A model generated the notes under the pieces. It saw only the letters and a program-made list of their open reading frames with translations, did no database searches and was not told the origin of the DNA. From CAIKZJ01 sp964626015 (GTDB lineage: Bacteria > Bacteroidota > Ignavibacteria > Tepidaquicellales > Tepidaquicellaceae): DNA of 24,643 nucleotides. The position numbers and the translations under genes were made by a program. Location of the stretch: NCBI GenBank assembly GCA_964626015.1, contig CAZVCC010000048.1:1-24643 (forward strand). Direction: 5' to 3'. This document shows positions 1 to 8,765 of the stretch, piece after piece (position 1 is the stretch's first letter; the number at the start of each line of letters is the position of its first letter).

Positions 1-1426
1 CTAACGTATATTTCTCATATATTCCGTTTGCATCGGTTTTCAAAGTATCAAAGTTTACCGCAGGAAGTGAAATGTAATTTGTAGTTGAATCGCCTACATC
101 TGTTGAAATGAGTTTGCCACTGTAACCTGTTCTGCCTTCTAATTTTTGAACTATTATGCTGTCAAAAAATATATCGCCTGTGTACGAACTGCCTGCTTGA
201 AGATAGAATGTATTGTTATCTGTCTTGAAAAATCCTGTAACTGTTTGCCACGAAGAAGTAACATCTGGACTATATTTAAGGTCTGTACCTGTTCCTCCAT
301 AAGCTATAATCTTACCTGTGTAAGATGATGATTTAACTTTATAGGTAAATTTATAAGTATAACCTGCTGTTAAAAGTGTTTTATTAATATAAGATGCTTG
401 TGAAGACGCTGATACTTTCAAACTTGAATCTGAACTTCCCCAAACGATTGTTCCATTGCCTATACCCCACCAAGTAACCCCACCACTTCCAATCCCAAAA
501 GTACTCGCTGAATCAGGAATTAAATTACTTCCTGTCGTTGCATCCGTATTCCTTACTATACTATGCGTTCCATTCGTTGCCCATCTGAAACCTGTTGTAT
601 CTTCAAATGCTCGGTTATTACTGTGGTAAATACGTTCATAACTATTTAAGTCAAGTGAACCCTCGCCTTGCTGACAGACTATATTGCTAATCATGTCGTT
701 AGCGTCTAAATCGAGTACGAAGTAATTTGATGAAGTGTAAGTGTTATCTGTTGCAGGGTTAGTTCCTGAACCGCCAGTTACAGATACAAGAACATAATCA
801 GAACCGAAAGAACCGCCTTTTATATATAGGTAAAATTGTCCGTTAGTGTTTCGGGTTATTTTAAATCTATACCATGTATTATTTGAGATATATGATGTGT
901 TTGTATATGCCAATTGTCCACTTGGCGAATGTTTGGATATGTATATTCTTTCATCACTAAACGCTTGTATTCTATATCCTTGCGTTGTTGTAATATTATC
1001 ATTTGCAATATTTTGAACTATAAAATATCTGCTTTCATTTGCATCTCCACCCTTATACCAATCAAACTCCCATTGTCCGTATGCTTGATTGCAAGGAATA
1101 CTTATTATCCCCGCAGTCGTACACTTCAACGCTTTTGTGCCACCCGAAAGCGGAGTTGAATCCACAACGCTATACGCACCACTTGAAACAGTCCATCCGT
1201 CATAGTTACCATCACTGAAATTATCGTAAAGTGAATACTCCCCTGTAAGACGTAATGCAGGAGTGCAGCTTAAATATTCCGTACTACCGTCAAAGTCAAG
1301 AGCCCACTGATAAGCACCGGAGCTTTGTATTCCTACTTTATTTCCTATTTTTTGTTTGCCCATTTCTAACCATTGAGAGCTTGCTAAAATAGGAATTAAT
1401 AAAAATATTAATAATAATTTTTTCAT
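1..1426 (-). CDS. Signal-peptide tail-end protein with LamG/carbohydrate-binding-like regions, partial
   Basis: The frame is open from the ATG at 1426 to the left edge with no stop, giving 475 residues; the C-terminus lies outside the window. The N-terminus is a clear Sec signal peptide: MKK, a Leu/Ile core, then ILASS followed by Gln-Trp, with predicted cleavage after residue 17. The mature part is rich in Gly, Ser, Thr, Trp and Tyr. It begins with a LamG-like opening (ALDFDGSTEYLS), and a second all-beta region near residues 340-460 resembles carbohydrate-binding modules. It sits directly downstream of another signal-peptide gene and of the tail fibre gene, so a host-surface or glycan-binding role is plausible. 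The reading frame was checked codon by codon; the domain assignment is by eye only. Confidence 0.8.
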   Translation of the reverse strand, partial: MKKLLLIFLLIPILASSQWLEMGKQKIGNKVGIQSSGAYQWALDFDGSTEYLSCTPALRLTGEYSLYDNFSDGNYDGWTVSSGAYSVVDSTPLSGGTKALKCTTAGIISIPCNQAYGQWEFDWYKGGDANESRYFIVQNIANDNITTTQGYRIQAFSDERIYISKHSPSGQLAYTNTSYISNNTWYRFKITRNTNGQFYLYIKGGSFGSDYVLVSVTGGSGTNPATDNTYTSSNYFVLDLDANDMISNIVCQQGEGSLDLNSYERIYHSNNRAFEDTTGFRWATNGTHSIVRNTDATTGSNLIPDSASTFGIGSGGVTWWGIGNGTIVWGSSDSSLKVSASSQASYINKTLLTAGYTYKFTYKVKSSSYTGKIIAYGGTGTDLKYSPDVTSSWQTVTGFFKTDNNTFYLQAGSSYTGDIFFDSIIVQKLEGRTGYSGKLISTDVGDSTTNYISLPAVNFDTLKTDANGIYEKYTL

Positions 1427-1433
1427 CGTTGTT

Positions 1434-1802
1434 TTAGTTTCCGAATAAGAAATATCTTACATTTGCGACACCAGTGCCCAAAACCCTCCAATACAAATTC
1501 TTGAAATATCTTATGTTAAATTTCGGAGTTAGTAAACTTTCATCAGGTAAAACTATCATAGAGTTTGTGTAAAGTGTATCTGTTGAGATTTGGATTGTAT
1601 CATCTGTTGCATACATACCCTGAAACCAGTCCTGAAACTTTGTAGTAAGTGAGTTTGAGGTGCTTAATACTTTCCTTGAAATAGTATCACCAGTTGAACA
1701 CGTATCACGTCCCGAAAGCATATACCTTGTAGGTTCAGGGAAACTTTGTGCGAATATTGATGTTGCACTTAAGAGCAACATAATTAAAATTAGTTTTTTC
1801 AT
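1434..1802 (-). CDS. Small secreted-type protein of unknown function at the tail end of the late operon
   Basis: A 122-residue protein that I do not recognise. Residues 1-18 form a Sec signal peptide (MKK, Leu/Ile/Met core, SIFA) followed by Gln-19, the position-plus-one glutamine common in Bacteroidota signal peptidase I substrates. The mature part is about 100 residues, mixed polar and aromatic, with a single cysteine near residue 35 (RDTCSTGD) and no obvious membrane span. The gene lies 22 bases after the fibre gene and 7 bases before the next signal-peptide gene, so it belongs to the same transcript. No Shine-Dalgarno sequence is seen ahead of the ATG. A lipoprotein is unlikely because there is no lipobox cysteine. 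Confidence 0.72.
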   Translation of the reverse strand: MKKLILIMLLLSATSIFAQSFPEPTRYMLSGRDTCSTGDTISRKVLSTSNSLTTKFQDWFQGMYATDDTIQISTDTLYTNSMIVLPDESLLTPKFNIRYFKNLYWRVLGTGVANVRYFLFGN

Positions 1803-1824
1803 AGTTATTTTTATAAGTTAGTTG

Positions 1825-2712
1825 TTATGGGAATACTTTTATTTCAAGTGTTATTTCACAGGCATCTGTTACTGCGTGTGCATTGTCATACACCTGTAAA
1901 ACTAATTGGGATGTTGTGTCAAGGTAGTGCCTAACGTGAAACGCATCAAACGTATCTGTTTTATCATGTTTTATTGAGTGCGTTACTATTGTTTTGCCAC
2001 TTGTAAATAAGGCTGAACACGTAATGGCATAGATCCCCTCTGATATCCTTATAATTCCTAATTCACCTCCTAAGTTTCCCGAGTATTCTTTGATTTCTGG
2101 GGTGGTTGCGTCTCCCGATACAACTCCAATCCAATGCTTATAAGGAATTAGGGCATCTGCGTAAGCCTTGTTCACTAAGTCATTTGCACCGCTCGGAGTT
2201 ACTGTCGATGTTATTGCAGCCGTTGTGACAGAAACACCGCCCGTGAATGCACTTGCTCCGGTACAGGTAACACCAGCATCTTTATTAAGTACCCCGTCTA
2301 TCGTGACACCCGCCGCCGCTGTTTTTTCGGATAAAGTATCGAGGCTTATCCCGCCGTCTTTGATTAAGAGTCCGTCAATTGTTACTCCCGAACCTGAAGT
2401 CTTTTCCGATATTATATTGGTCTCAACTTTAGTCGAAGCGATTGCAGTATCAAAGGTTGGACTTGCCGTTCCGATGTATCTTGTGCCAAAGTTATCTACC
2501 TTTGATTCCGTTACCCAGTTATCAGCTGAGTAATACAACTGATAAGTTCCGTCAGCTACCGCTCCGAAATCCCATACTCCGTTAGTGACGTGGGAGCCTG
2601 AATGCGTATTTGTGCTATAAGGTGAAACGCGTAAAGCATAATAACCAGTAGTAACGGGAACAATACTCCCGCCTGATACTGTTGTTATTGGTATTTTATA
2701 TTCTATTGCCAT
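1825..2712 (-). CDS. Tail fibre / receptor-binding-like protein with 26-residue shaft repeats
   Basis: A 295-residue protein downstream of the distal tail genes. Residues 101-122 and 127-148 are two copies of a repeat, (I/L)SEKT..(S/A)GVTIDG(L/V)L.KD.G(I/V), with a 26-residue period, which looks like an extended trimeric shaft. Residues about 177-186 (NDLVNKAYAD) resemble the DLV-K-YVD motif often found at fibre trimerisation points. The C-terminal 100 residues form a separate, probably all-beta, tip (starting HWIGVVSGDA). There is no signal peptide, unlike the two following genes. The start ATG lies just after the stop of the preceding gene. Tail fibre is inferred from position, repeats and composition. 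Confidence 0.7.
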   Translation of the reverse strand: MAIEYKIPITTVSGGSIVPVTTGYYALRVSPYSTNTHSGSHVTNGVWDFGAVADGTYQLYYSADNWVTESKVDNFGTRYIGTASPTFDTAIASTKVETNIISEKTSGSGVTIDGLLIKDGGISLDTLSEKTAAAGVTIDGVLNKDAGVTCTGASAFTGGVSVTTAAITSTVTPSGANDLVNKAYADALIPYKHWIGVVSGDATTPEIKEYSGNLGGELGIIRISEGIYAITCSALFTSGKTIVTHSIKHDKTDTFDAFHVRHYLDTTSQLVLQVYDNAHAVTDACEITLEIKVFP

Positions 2713-2713
2713 G

Positions 2714-3235
2714 TTATATGATTAAATGATTTTGATAGTCTAAAATTAACATTGGTACAGTGATTGGGTTTGTATACATCCAATTTGAAAGCCACTTTGT
2801 AGTGTAGTTTAATACAAGCCCCTTGTGACCTATTGTTTTTGGACCGCCTCTTAACACTCCAAACTCCATGCTCTTATTCATTCCAATCACATGAAACTTT
2901 CTTGAAGGCACATCCCTGCGAGGCATAAGCCAGATTTTGTAATCTTTATAAGTTGGTTCGTATGAAATCTGAAACTCCCAGTCAAGAAGTTTGAAAATTT
3001 TCAAAGTTGTTTCGGCGCTTGTATACTCGTCAAAGTTTAAAGTAAAGTTTATGTTATATCCAAGTATTTTTTTCTCGCGCCTGTAATTTAAAAATTCATG
3101 CTCGATATACTTCTCATCGTAAGACTCAATAAGCCCCTTGGAGTTGGTAAGCGGGAGTTCGGTACTCCATACCCTGTTGCCGTACACGTCTGTTATTTCA
3201 AATACCGGGTTACTTATTCCGTTAATATATCCCAT
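2714..3235 (-). CDS. Distal tail / baseplate-associated protein, unknown family
   Basis: A 173-residue protein between the large distal tail protein and the fibre. Its ATG overlaps the previous stop as TAATG, so it is probably translationally coupled. The sequence is mostly beta-prone and aromatic (NPVFEITDVYGNRVW near the start, WEFQISYEPTY in the middle, TTKWLSNWMY near the end). No catalytic motif, signal peptide or membrane segment is visible. The position after tape measure and distal tail protein suggests a tail-tip component. I do not recognise the family with certainty. Confidence 0.65.
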   Translation of the reverse strand: MGYINGISNPVFEITDVYGNRVWSTELPLTNSKGLIESYDEKYIEHEFLNYRREKKILGYNINFTLNFDEYTSAETTLKIFKLLDWEFQISYEPTYKDYKIWLMPRRDVPSRKFHVIGMNKSMEFGVLRGGPKTIGHKGLVLNYTTKWLSNWMYTNPITVPMLILDYQNHLII

Positions 3236-4941
3236 TACAACTCCTGTATTAGTTTAAATTTGGTCGTGTCGTTTATAAAGTCTATTGTCATTTCGGTTAT
3301 TCCAAAATATTTATTTGAATAATACTCATCGTTAATTAGTACCGATTTTAACGGGTCGGTTTCGATGCCATAAATTGAAAGTTCAAGCGTCTGTGTTGAC
3401 TTGCCGAGCAAAAGCATTCTCATGTTGTTCTCGAACCAGTTAATAGCCGCGCCGCTTGTATAGTCCTCATAAGAATAAAGCCAGTTATAAAGAGTCTGCG
3501 AGCCTTCAAGATAAGAGAAACTCATCATGCTTCCATAATTACCTTTGTATTGAATGTCATAAGTCCCGAGTGTGGAATTGGGGTCGGCTAAGTTTACCAA
3601 ACCTTTTAAGTCTGTCCTCCAGTTTTTCGGGCTTTCCCCCGTGTCAAGCACTAATACATCATTTTTCAAATAATTAATTTCATTTACTAAAAACGAAGGA
3701 TCGTGTTTAATGTCCCTTAAAACTATATCTGTATCGCTTAAAGTGTCAATAACCTGTAACCTTGACGCGTATGTATATCCGCTATAATAACCATTATAAT
3801 GAATGTCTTTTAAAAACATTGAGGTCATTCCGTACTGTGCCGTTGAGGAGATTATAATTCCGTTAATGTATTTATAATTATCCCACGAAGGGTCCCTTGC
3901 TGTGTCCATCGTCCCATTTGGAATGTAAACAGAATAAAACTTTTTTCTAAAATCAACTTTTGAAAGTATCTGCGGTGTAAGTTTGTTTCCATCATTAACC
4001 GAGATTATGTCTGACTTATTAATGGTGTATCTGTTTTTAACGTACAAAAAAGCATTTGCCACTCCGTTTTGCTCGATGGTTCTGATATAGAATATCCATC
4101 CCATAGAGTTGCAAAGCTTGACTAAAAAACTCCAGACCGTTTCGTTATTATTTACAGCGTCGAGAAATGAACATCTGTTGAAAAGCATTCTTGGCACTTT
4201 CCCATCATTGGGCGCAAACTTTGTCAAAAAAGCAGAATCAAAAACGTACCATCTTACAGTGTTGTTGTGAACATTTGAAACATCCGGGAAAAGCCTGAAC
4301 CCTGTCGCGGGTGTTATTCTAAACCATGTGTTTAGCAGATCCTCGAAGGTTATAAACCTTGGATAGTAATACTGGTTATTGGTTGTTTTTACCCCAAAGC
4401 CTGCCGAAGTCCATCCATAATTATAATCCGATAATTTTTTATTTGAGAAATAATCCTTTATTTCTTTTTCAAAGCCTAAAACACTTATTTTAATTATGTG
4501 TGAATCATCTTTCGTGCTTATCGCTTCCTCTAACGATTCATTTGAAACAACCCCCTGAAATACAGTGCTTCCTTTGTATTTAAGCTTAACAAGGTACTTT
4601 ATATAAGTTGTATCGGATAGTATCTGAAAGAAGTCTCTTAACCTTGTCTTTGTCTGTCCGTTTACCCAGAACGAAGCCTGTCCGTCAATGTCTGATACAG
4701 AAAACGAAATATCCGAAGGCGTAAAGTAAAGCCTTGAACTATCCGTCCCGCGCTCACTGTCCTCAAATTCATAGGATAATGGGCTTAGCGAATCGTTGAT
4801 TATAAAGGGGGTCAGGTCAGCTTCGTTTGTAAAGGCGCTGTAACTTCCCTGATTAAAGAATGATATATTTCCATAATTCTGCCCTATACTGTTTTGATTC
4901 CAGTAAAAGCCCTGACACAATATTTGAATATCACTGTACAA
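3235..4941 (-). CDS. Distal tail / tail-tip protein
   Basis: A 568-residue protein directly after the tape measure gene, the position of distal tail (Dit) or tail-associated (Tal) proteins in siphophages. It starts with TTG two bases after the tape measure stop. The N-terminal 170 residues read like a Dit or baseplate-hub beta domain (LTPFIINDSLSPLSYEFED; then FWVNGQTKTRLRDFF; then KYKGSTVFQGVVSNESLEE). The rest is long, aromatic and beta-rich, with no hydrolase signature seen. The protein probably forms the tail tip that anchors the fibre. The family call rests mainly on gene order and general sequence character. Confidence 0.7.
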   Translation of the reverse strand: MYSDIQILCQGFYWNQNSIGQNYGNISFFNQGSYSAFTNEADLTPFIINDSLSPLSYEFEDSERGTDSSRLYFTPSDISFSVSDIDGQASFWVNGQTKTRLRDFFQILSDTTYIKYLVKLKYKGSTVFQGVVSNESLEEAISTKDDSHIIKISVLGFEKEIKDYFSNKKLSDYNYGWTSAGFGVKTTNNQYYYPRFITFEDLLNTWFRITPATGFRLFPDVSNVHNNTVRWYVFDSAFLTKFAPNDGKVPRMLFNRCSFLDAVNNNETVWSFLVKLCNSMGWIFYIRTIEQNGVANAFLYVKNRYTINKSDIISVNDGNKLTPQILSKVDFRKKFYSVYIPNGTMDTARDPSWDNYKYINGIIISSTAQYGMTSMFLKDIHYNGYYSGYTYASRLQVIDTLSDTDIVLRDIKHDPSFLVNEINYLKNDVLVLDTGESPKNWRTDLKGLVNLADPNSTLGTYDIQYKGNYGSMMSFSYLEGSQTLYNWLYSYEDYTSGAAINWFENNMRMLLLGKSTQTLELSIYGIETDPLKSVLINDEYYSNKYFGITEMTIDFINDTTKFKLIQEL

Positions 4942-4943
4942 AT

Positions 4944-7439
4944 TTATAATCTCTTTTGATTTTTAAATCTGCTATACTTTTTCTCTGTTTGTCTGAAGAA
5001 TGTTACTCCGTCAATATCCATTCCTATATACACATTATTCACAGGCGCTGCCATCGCCGGTGTGAAGTTAGCGTTGTTGTTGATAGCACTTAACAGCGGC
5101 AAGTTGCTTCTTGTTGATGCGGCGTTTACTACAAACTCTCCGTTGCTTAACATAGCAGGAATCGAATCCGATGTAGAAGTGCCTGCGCCTGAGACGTATC
5201 CGCCCTGAGCGAAAGAACCTATGATACCCCTAGCGGCTTCAAGTGCTATCCAACCCGCAGCTAAAAGAGGGGCGTCTGTAATTAAACTAATACCAAACGT
5301 TGTTATGCCCTTTGCTACTAATGCCGCATTGGATGCCAGCAACATTGCCTGTATTGAGGTGATAAAAGTATTTACTATCGACTTCATAAAGTTTTTAAAG
5401 GCGTCTTGTGTATCACCGCTCATCATGGCTCCGAATAAATCACCGAAGGCTTTTGTCATTTCAAGTACCGACTGCGTTATCATGTCGTTAAAACTTTTTA
5501 TAACCTTTTTCTTATTTTCCCATGCCTGAGGGTTAATAGGAATGTCAATCGGTTTTACTTCACCCGGCATTTCCGATGGTATAATACCAGCGTTTAAATT
5601 TATTTGTTTTTGATTAAGCGGTACATACGTTTCCTTTAGTCTTGCAAGCTTACCTTCTTTTTCTAAAATATCGTCAAGAAGTTTGGCATAAGCCTTTGTG
5701 CCTTCGTTACCGTCTGAGATATACTTTGCTTTTTCCTTTAGGAGTTCAGTGATCTCTTGTTCAAGCTTGTTTATCTCGGTTTTTATTTCGGCTTCTTTTT
5801 CACTGCCTTTTGAGTTAGAAGTCTGAGTCTGGTTTTTTGCTTTTTCAATATCAGAAAGCGTCTTGCTTCTTGTTTCTAACTGACCTAAAAGATCTCTTAA
5901 CTTCTCTAAATTAGCTGTATAGCCTTGTGCGTTATCCCATGCTGTCGCCCATAGATTAACCTGTTCCTGAATTGTTCTTGTCGCTACATCACCAATCTTA
6001 ATTAACTGATTAAATCTTAATTGCCTTGCCTCTTCCTGTAATGCTTCTATTTTTGCAATTTCAGCGGTAACAAATTGTTTTGCGCTTTGAACCTGTGTAT
6101 TTGTCGTGGTCACTATGGAAGAAGCTATATTGTTATAAGCTTCCGCCATATTCTGCGCACTGATACCTAATTCGTCAAGTATCTTTTTAGTATCTTCGGA
6201 AACTTTTTGTGACTTAAGAAGTGTGCTTGAAAAGTCATTAACGCTCCTATTTACCATTCCAACGGATTCAAGTAAGAACTGAAAAGTTTTTACAAGTCCC
6301 GCAACAATAGGTGCTACAAACTGTCCGATAGTGTTACCGAAGTTTGTCATCATAACCGATAAGCTTTCAATCTGGTCCGCATTATCTCGCTGTTTATCGT
6401 TTATTTCGTCTATTGTCTTACCATATAAACTCATTACAGCATCCGCTCTTAATCGCTCCTGTGTTTCCGCATCAAGGCTTTGTATCTGTTTCTCGGTAAG
6501 CCCAGACATTTCCTGTATCTTTTTATTGACTGCATCTAAATCTATACCGAACTGAAATAAACCTCTTCCCCTTCCCGTCTGGATAAAAGCGAGTAAGGCA
6601 TTATTTGCTTCTTCTATGCTTATCCCTAAATTATCAGAGGCGTTTTCCGATATATCCATAAGCCTTGCCGCATCCTGTACCGTGTAGCCGAGCGCCATCA
6701 TTTTATTGGCAAACTGTATTAACTGCCTATCGTCAAACGCGCCCGCCGCCGCGTTGCTTAGAAGCTGTAAGTTGTTATAAGCCTGCGAAGCACCTCCGCT
6801 CATTTGTTCAAAATAACTTCTCATATTGGCAAGAGCCGCACCCTGTAAGCCAAGTTCATAAAGCTTTTGACCTAACATTACTATCCCCGCCGTAGCGCCC
6901 GCTATTCCCGCTGCGATCGTTGTAATGTTTTCCCCAACTTCAAGCTTTTGAAATATAGACATCCCCTTCTGCGCGGAAGTCAGTTCTCTTATCTTATCCT
7001 TAGTCTCGGTTACTTTTTGCTTATAATTTTCAAACTCAGGCGTTCCCGCTTTAACCTGATTCATCATATCGCGGTAGCCAGACATCTGTGCTTTAAAGTA
7101 ATTGACCGAACCAACATCACCGATAAATACAGACTTGCCCTTGCCCTCTTGCGTTAGCCTCTTTAATTCCGCAGCCGTCTTACGTTCTTCGCTTACCTGT
7201 TTGGCAAGTTCGAGTCGTTTAGCATCCGTTTCCTGACGCATACTGGCAATCTTTAAAGCCGTCTTATTCTTTGACTCCTGTATCTCAAGCTTATTATTAG
7301 CTTGCATATCGGCAACGCTTTTTCTTCCTTCGGCTTTTATATACTCAATTGTTTTCCTAAAATCAGCCTTAAGTATTTCAAGAGCCTGCTTATGTTCAAG
7401 CTTAAGTTTTAACGGTATGTTGACTTGATTATCTGCCAT
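4944..7439 (-). CDS. Tail tape measure protein
   Basis: An 831-residue protein, the longest gene here, located between the small tail genes and the distal tail gene. Residues 1-160 are Lys/Glu-rich and coiled-coil-like. A hydrophobic Ala/Gly/Ile segment lies near residues 174-195 (TTIAAGIAGATAGIVMLG), and another around 700-745 (LLASNAALVAKGITT). The C-terminal region contains the motif common in tape measure proteins, a glycine-rich stretch followed by SDSIPAMLSNGEFVVNA. A further coiled coil with a Lys/Glu-rich helix is near 530-600. Using the usual rule of about 0.15 nm per residue, the tail would be about 120 nm long (inference). The ATG start lies two bases after the previous stop. Confidence 0.9.
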   Translation of the reverse strand: MADNQVNIPLKLKLEHKQALEILKADFRKTIEYIKAEGRKSVADMQANNKLEIQESKNKTALKIASMRQETDAKRLELAKQVSEERKTAAELKRLTQEGKGKSVFIGDVGSVNYFKAQMSGYRDMMNQVKAGTPEFENYKQKVTETKDKIRELTSAQKGMSIFQKLEVGENITTIAAGIAGATAGIVMLGQKLYELGLQGAALANMRSYFEQMSGGASQAYNNLQLLSNAAAGAFDDRQLIQFANKMMALGYTVQDAARLMDISENASDNLGISIEEANNALLAFIQTGRGRGLFQFGIDLDAVNKKIQEMSGLTEKQIQSLDAETQERLRADAVMSLYGKTIDEINDKQRDNADQIESLSVMMTNFGNTIGQFVAPIVAGLVKTFQFLLESVGMVNRSVNDFSSTLLKSQKVSEDTKKILDELGISAQNMAEAYNNIASSIVTTTNTQVQSAKQFVTAEIAKIEALQEEARQLRFNQLIKIGDVATRTIQEQVNLWATAWDNAQGYTANLEKLRDLLGQLETRSKTLSDIEKAKNQTQTSNSKGSEKEAEIKTEINKLEQEITELLKEKAKYISDGNEGTKAYAKLLDDILEKEGKLARLKETYVPLNQKQINLNAGIIPSEMPGEVKPIDIPINPQAWENKKKVIKSFNDMITQSVLEMTKAFGDLFGAMMSGDTQDAFKNFMKSIVNTFITSIQAMLLASNAALVAKGITTFGISLITDAPLLAAGWIALEAARGIIGSFAQGGYVSGAGTSTSDSIPAMLSNGEFVVNAASTRSNLPLLSAINNNANFTPAMAAPVNNVYIGMDIDGVTFFRQTEKKYSRFKNQKRL

Positions 7440-7441
7440 TC

Positions 7442-7867
7442 TTAATTGCTATAATTCTTTTTAAATAGCCTCAAAACGTTTTTAGTTATATAGTCAGTTA
7501 CTTTTAATACTTGCCAGTTTTTTCTTGTGTTTAGGTATTTTGCATATATTACATTCTTTTCAGTAAATTCTACCCAGTATTCGTCATCGTTTATCTTAGT
7601 GCTTACTATCCCTCTCTGCATACGCGTCGTATCTCGGAGCGGGCTTGAGAAACCTTTTCTTATAATCGTAGAATCCTCTTCCTTTTCCATTACCTCGTTA
7701 AATGCATTTCGCTTCTTGCTCATGTTATTATAGACAAGATTCTTTACATCAAGTGCGGTCTTTTCAAGAGCCTTTCTCGAATCCTTTTCTATTCCTTTCG
7801 ATGTCACATCAAGCTTCTTATTGAGTTCAGCCATTGCATTATCGAGTTCTATGTCTATGCTTATCAA
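7442..7867 (-). CDS. Minor tail component, HK97 gp10-like
   Basis: A 141-residue protein starting with TTG, preceded by AAAGG at a good distance; the preceding chaperone frame ends only a few bases upstream. The N-terminal half is helical and charged (AMAELNKKLD, then KALEKTALDVKNLVYNNM). The second half holds a short beta region with DEYWVEFTEKNVIYAKYLN. This layout resembles the HK97 gp10 / tail completion family, in which a helix precedes a segment ending in a YA..LN-like signature. Its place between tail chaperone and tape measure is unusual for a neck protein but fits a minor tail component. The family call is by eye. Confidence 0.6.
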   Translation of the reverse strand: MISIDIELDNAMAELNKKLDVTSKGIEKDSRKALEKTALDVKNLVYNNMSKKRNAFNEVMEKEEDSTIIRKGFSSPLRDTTRMQRGIVSTKINDDEYWVEFTEKNVIYAKYLNTRKNWQVLKVTDYITKNVLRLFKKNYSN

Positions 7868-7871
7868 TTCT

Positions 7872-8096
7872 TTACCTTTTCTCTATTAAATATTTTTCCT
7901 TCAATCCCTCAATATTCTTGAATCCTATCATTAAGCAGTAATCGTATTCAGTCATCGCTCCCGCCTGTTCTTTTGTCATGCTATATTCTTTCATGAGCGA
8001 ATGTATCATATATTCGTATTGTCTGTTAAATGGTATGTCGTATTCAGGCGGTGTCATCTCACCCGGCTCAAAAGCCGCCGCTAAGTCATCGCGCAA
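7872..8096 (-). CDS. Tail assembly chaperone, T-like extension expressed by -1 frameshift
   Basis: A 74-residue frame whose first candidate start codon is only a TTG, with no clear ribosome site. The same frame is open upstream and runs without a stop into the end of the preceding gene, where codons read S-N-Y-A-A-E-Q-R-E-I-A-R-L before the TTG. A -1 slip at the T7 tract (8132-8138) would therefore fuse it to the preceding protein. The fusion is about 239 residues, 153 from the first gene and 86 from this frame. This reproduces the gpG/gpGT arrangement of lambda-like tails, including position between tail tube and tape measure. The sequence itself is acidic and helical and resembles no enzyme. 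Confidence 0.75.
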   Translation of the reverse strand: MRDDLAAAFEPGEMTPPEYDIPFNRQYEYMIHSLMKEYSMTKEQAGAMTEYDYCLMIGFKNIEGLKEKYLIEKR

Positions 8097-8101
8097 CCGT
8101 G

Positions 8102-8590
8102 CTATTTCTCTTTGCTCGGCTGCATAATTAGAAAAAAATTTATTAACACGTTTACTGCAAATGCTTTATACTCTTCGTCTGAATAATCAATCTTGCTTAA
8201 ATCACCTATTAAGATTTTAGAAAACAGTTTCTTCATAACGGGTGTGTTAAGTGCAAGCGAAGCAAGAAGCAAACCCTCAACATCGTTTATCATAGCCTCT
8301 ATTATTTTAACTTCTTCATCGTTTTCATACCTACTTTTAACCTCAATAAGCTTATTTTCTAAATTTTTTAAATATTCAGCCTGAGTTTCGTCGTCCTTTA
8401 TTTGAGAAATTGCCGTCTCAAGATTAAATATTTCAATCTTGTATGAATCAATAAGGCTTCTGTCTATATCGTCAAGATATTCAGCCCTCATTTTGCGGTA
8501 CTCTATTAGCAAAGGCATAGCAGCCTGTTGTATTTCCAGACTGCTATCCTTGATTTTGTATTCTACGTCCTTATATTTAATCGTTGTCAT
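8102..8590 (-). CDS. Tail assembly chaperone, G-like protein
   Basis: A 162-residue acidic, helical protein located between the tail tube genes and tape measure, the canonical place of the tail assembly chaperone. Near its 3' end the frame reads AAT-TTT-TTT-CTA, containing a perfect T-TTT-TTT slippery heptamer, nine codons before its TAG stop. Most product should be the 162-residue form and a minority the frameshifted longer form. Such chaperones coat the tape measure protein during tail assembly and are absent from the finished virion. The start ATG overlaps the previous gene by 14 bases. Confidence 0.78.
   Translation of the reverse strand: MTTIKYKDVEYKIKDSSLEIQQAAMPLLIEYRKMRAEYLDDIDRSLIDSYKIEIFNLETAISQIKDDETQAEYLKNLENKLIEVKSRYENDEEVKIIEAMINDVEGLLLASLALNTPVMKKLFSKILIGDLSKIDYSDEEYKAFAVNVLINFFLIMQPSKEK
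8132..8138 (-). other. Slippery heptamer T-TTT-TTT for -1 ribosomal frameshifting
   Basis: Seven consecutive T bases on the minus strand, phased so that the zero-frame codons are TTT-TTT preceded by T. Both tRNAs can re-pair perfectly after a one-base backward slip. The -1 frame then continues through the downstream open frame to its stop at 7872. A 5-bp hairpin (CGGCT/AGCCG) lies about 60 bases downstream, too far to be a standard stimulator. Confidence 0.75.
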
Positions 8591-8765
8591 TAAGATTATC
8601 TGAATCTTTTGATTTAACCTTTTTAACTTCTTTTACTTCTTTTAATACCTCATACTTAATACCCAAACCGTCAAGCATACTTAACTCTTCTTTATCTATT
8701 TCAATAACTTTTCCGTGTACTTGACGTCCGTCCCGTATGTAGCCTGAATGAATTAGTGCTTTCAT
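8577..8765 (-). CDS. Small tail-region protein of unknown function
   Basis: A 62-residue protein between tail tube and tail chaperone. Its ATG overlaps the tube gene's stop as TAATG, suggesting coupled translation. The N-terminus (MKALIHSGYIRDGRQVHGKVIEIDKEE) looks like a small beta domain. The C-terminus is low-complexity Lys/Val/Glu, then Asp/Asn. Small proteins of this kind follow the tube gene in many siphophages, but the role is unknown. It has no signal peptide or membrane span. Confidence 0.65.
   Translation of the reverse strand: MKALIHSGYIRDGRQVHGKVIEIDKEELSMLDGLGIKYEVLKEVKEVKKVKSKDSDNLNDND

Noticed and set aside
2168..2533. Plus-strand open frame of 121 residues
   Set aside because: Antisense shadow of the repetitive fibre gene; there is no ribosome site and all other genes are on the minus strand.
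1..2712. Diversity-generating retroelement acting on the fibre genes
   Set aside because: No reverse transcriptase gene or template/variable repeat pair was seen in the window; the left end is cut, so it cannot be excluded beyond it.
8020..8080. Hairpin CGGCT/AGCCG as stimulator of the chaperone frameshift
   Set aside because: It is about 60 bases from the slippery site, too far for a standard downstream stimulator.
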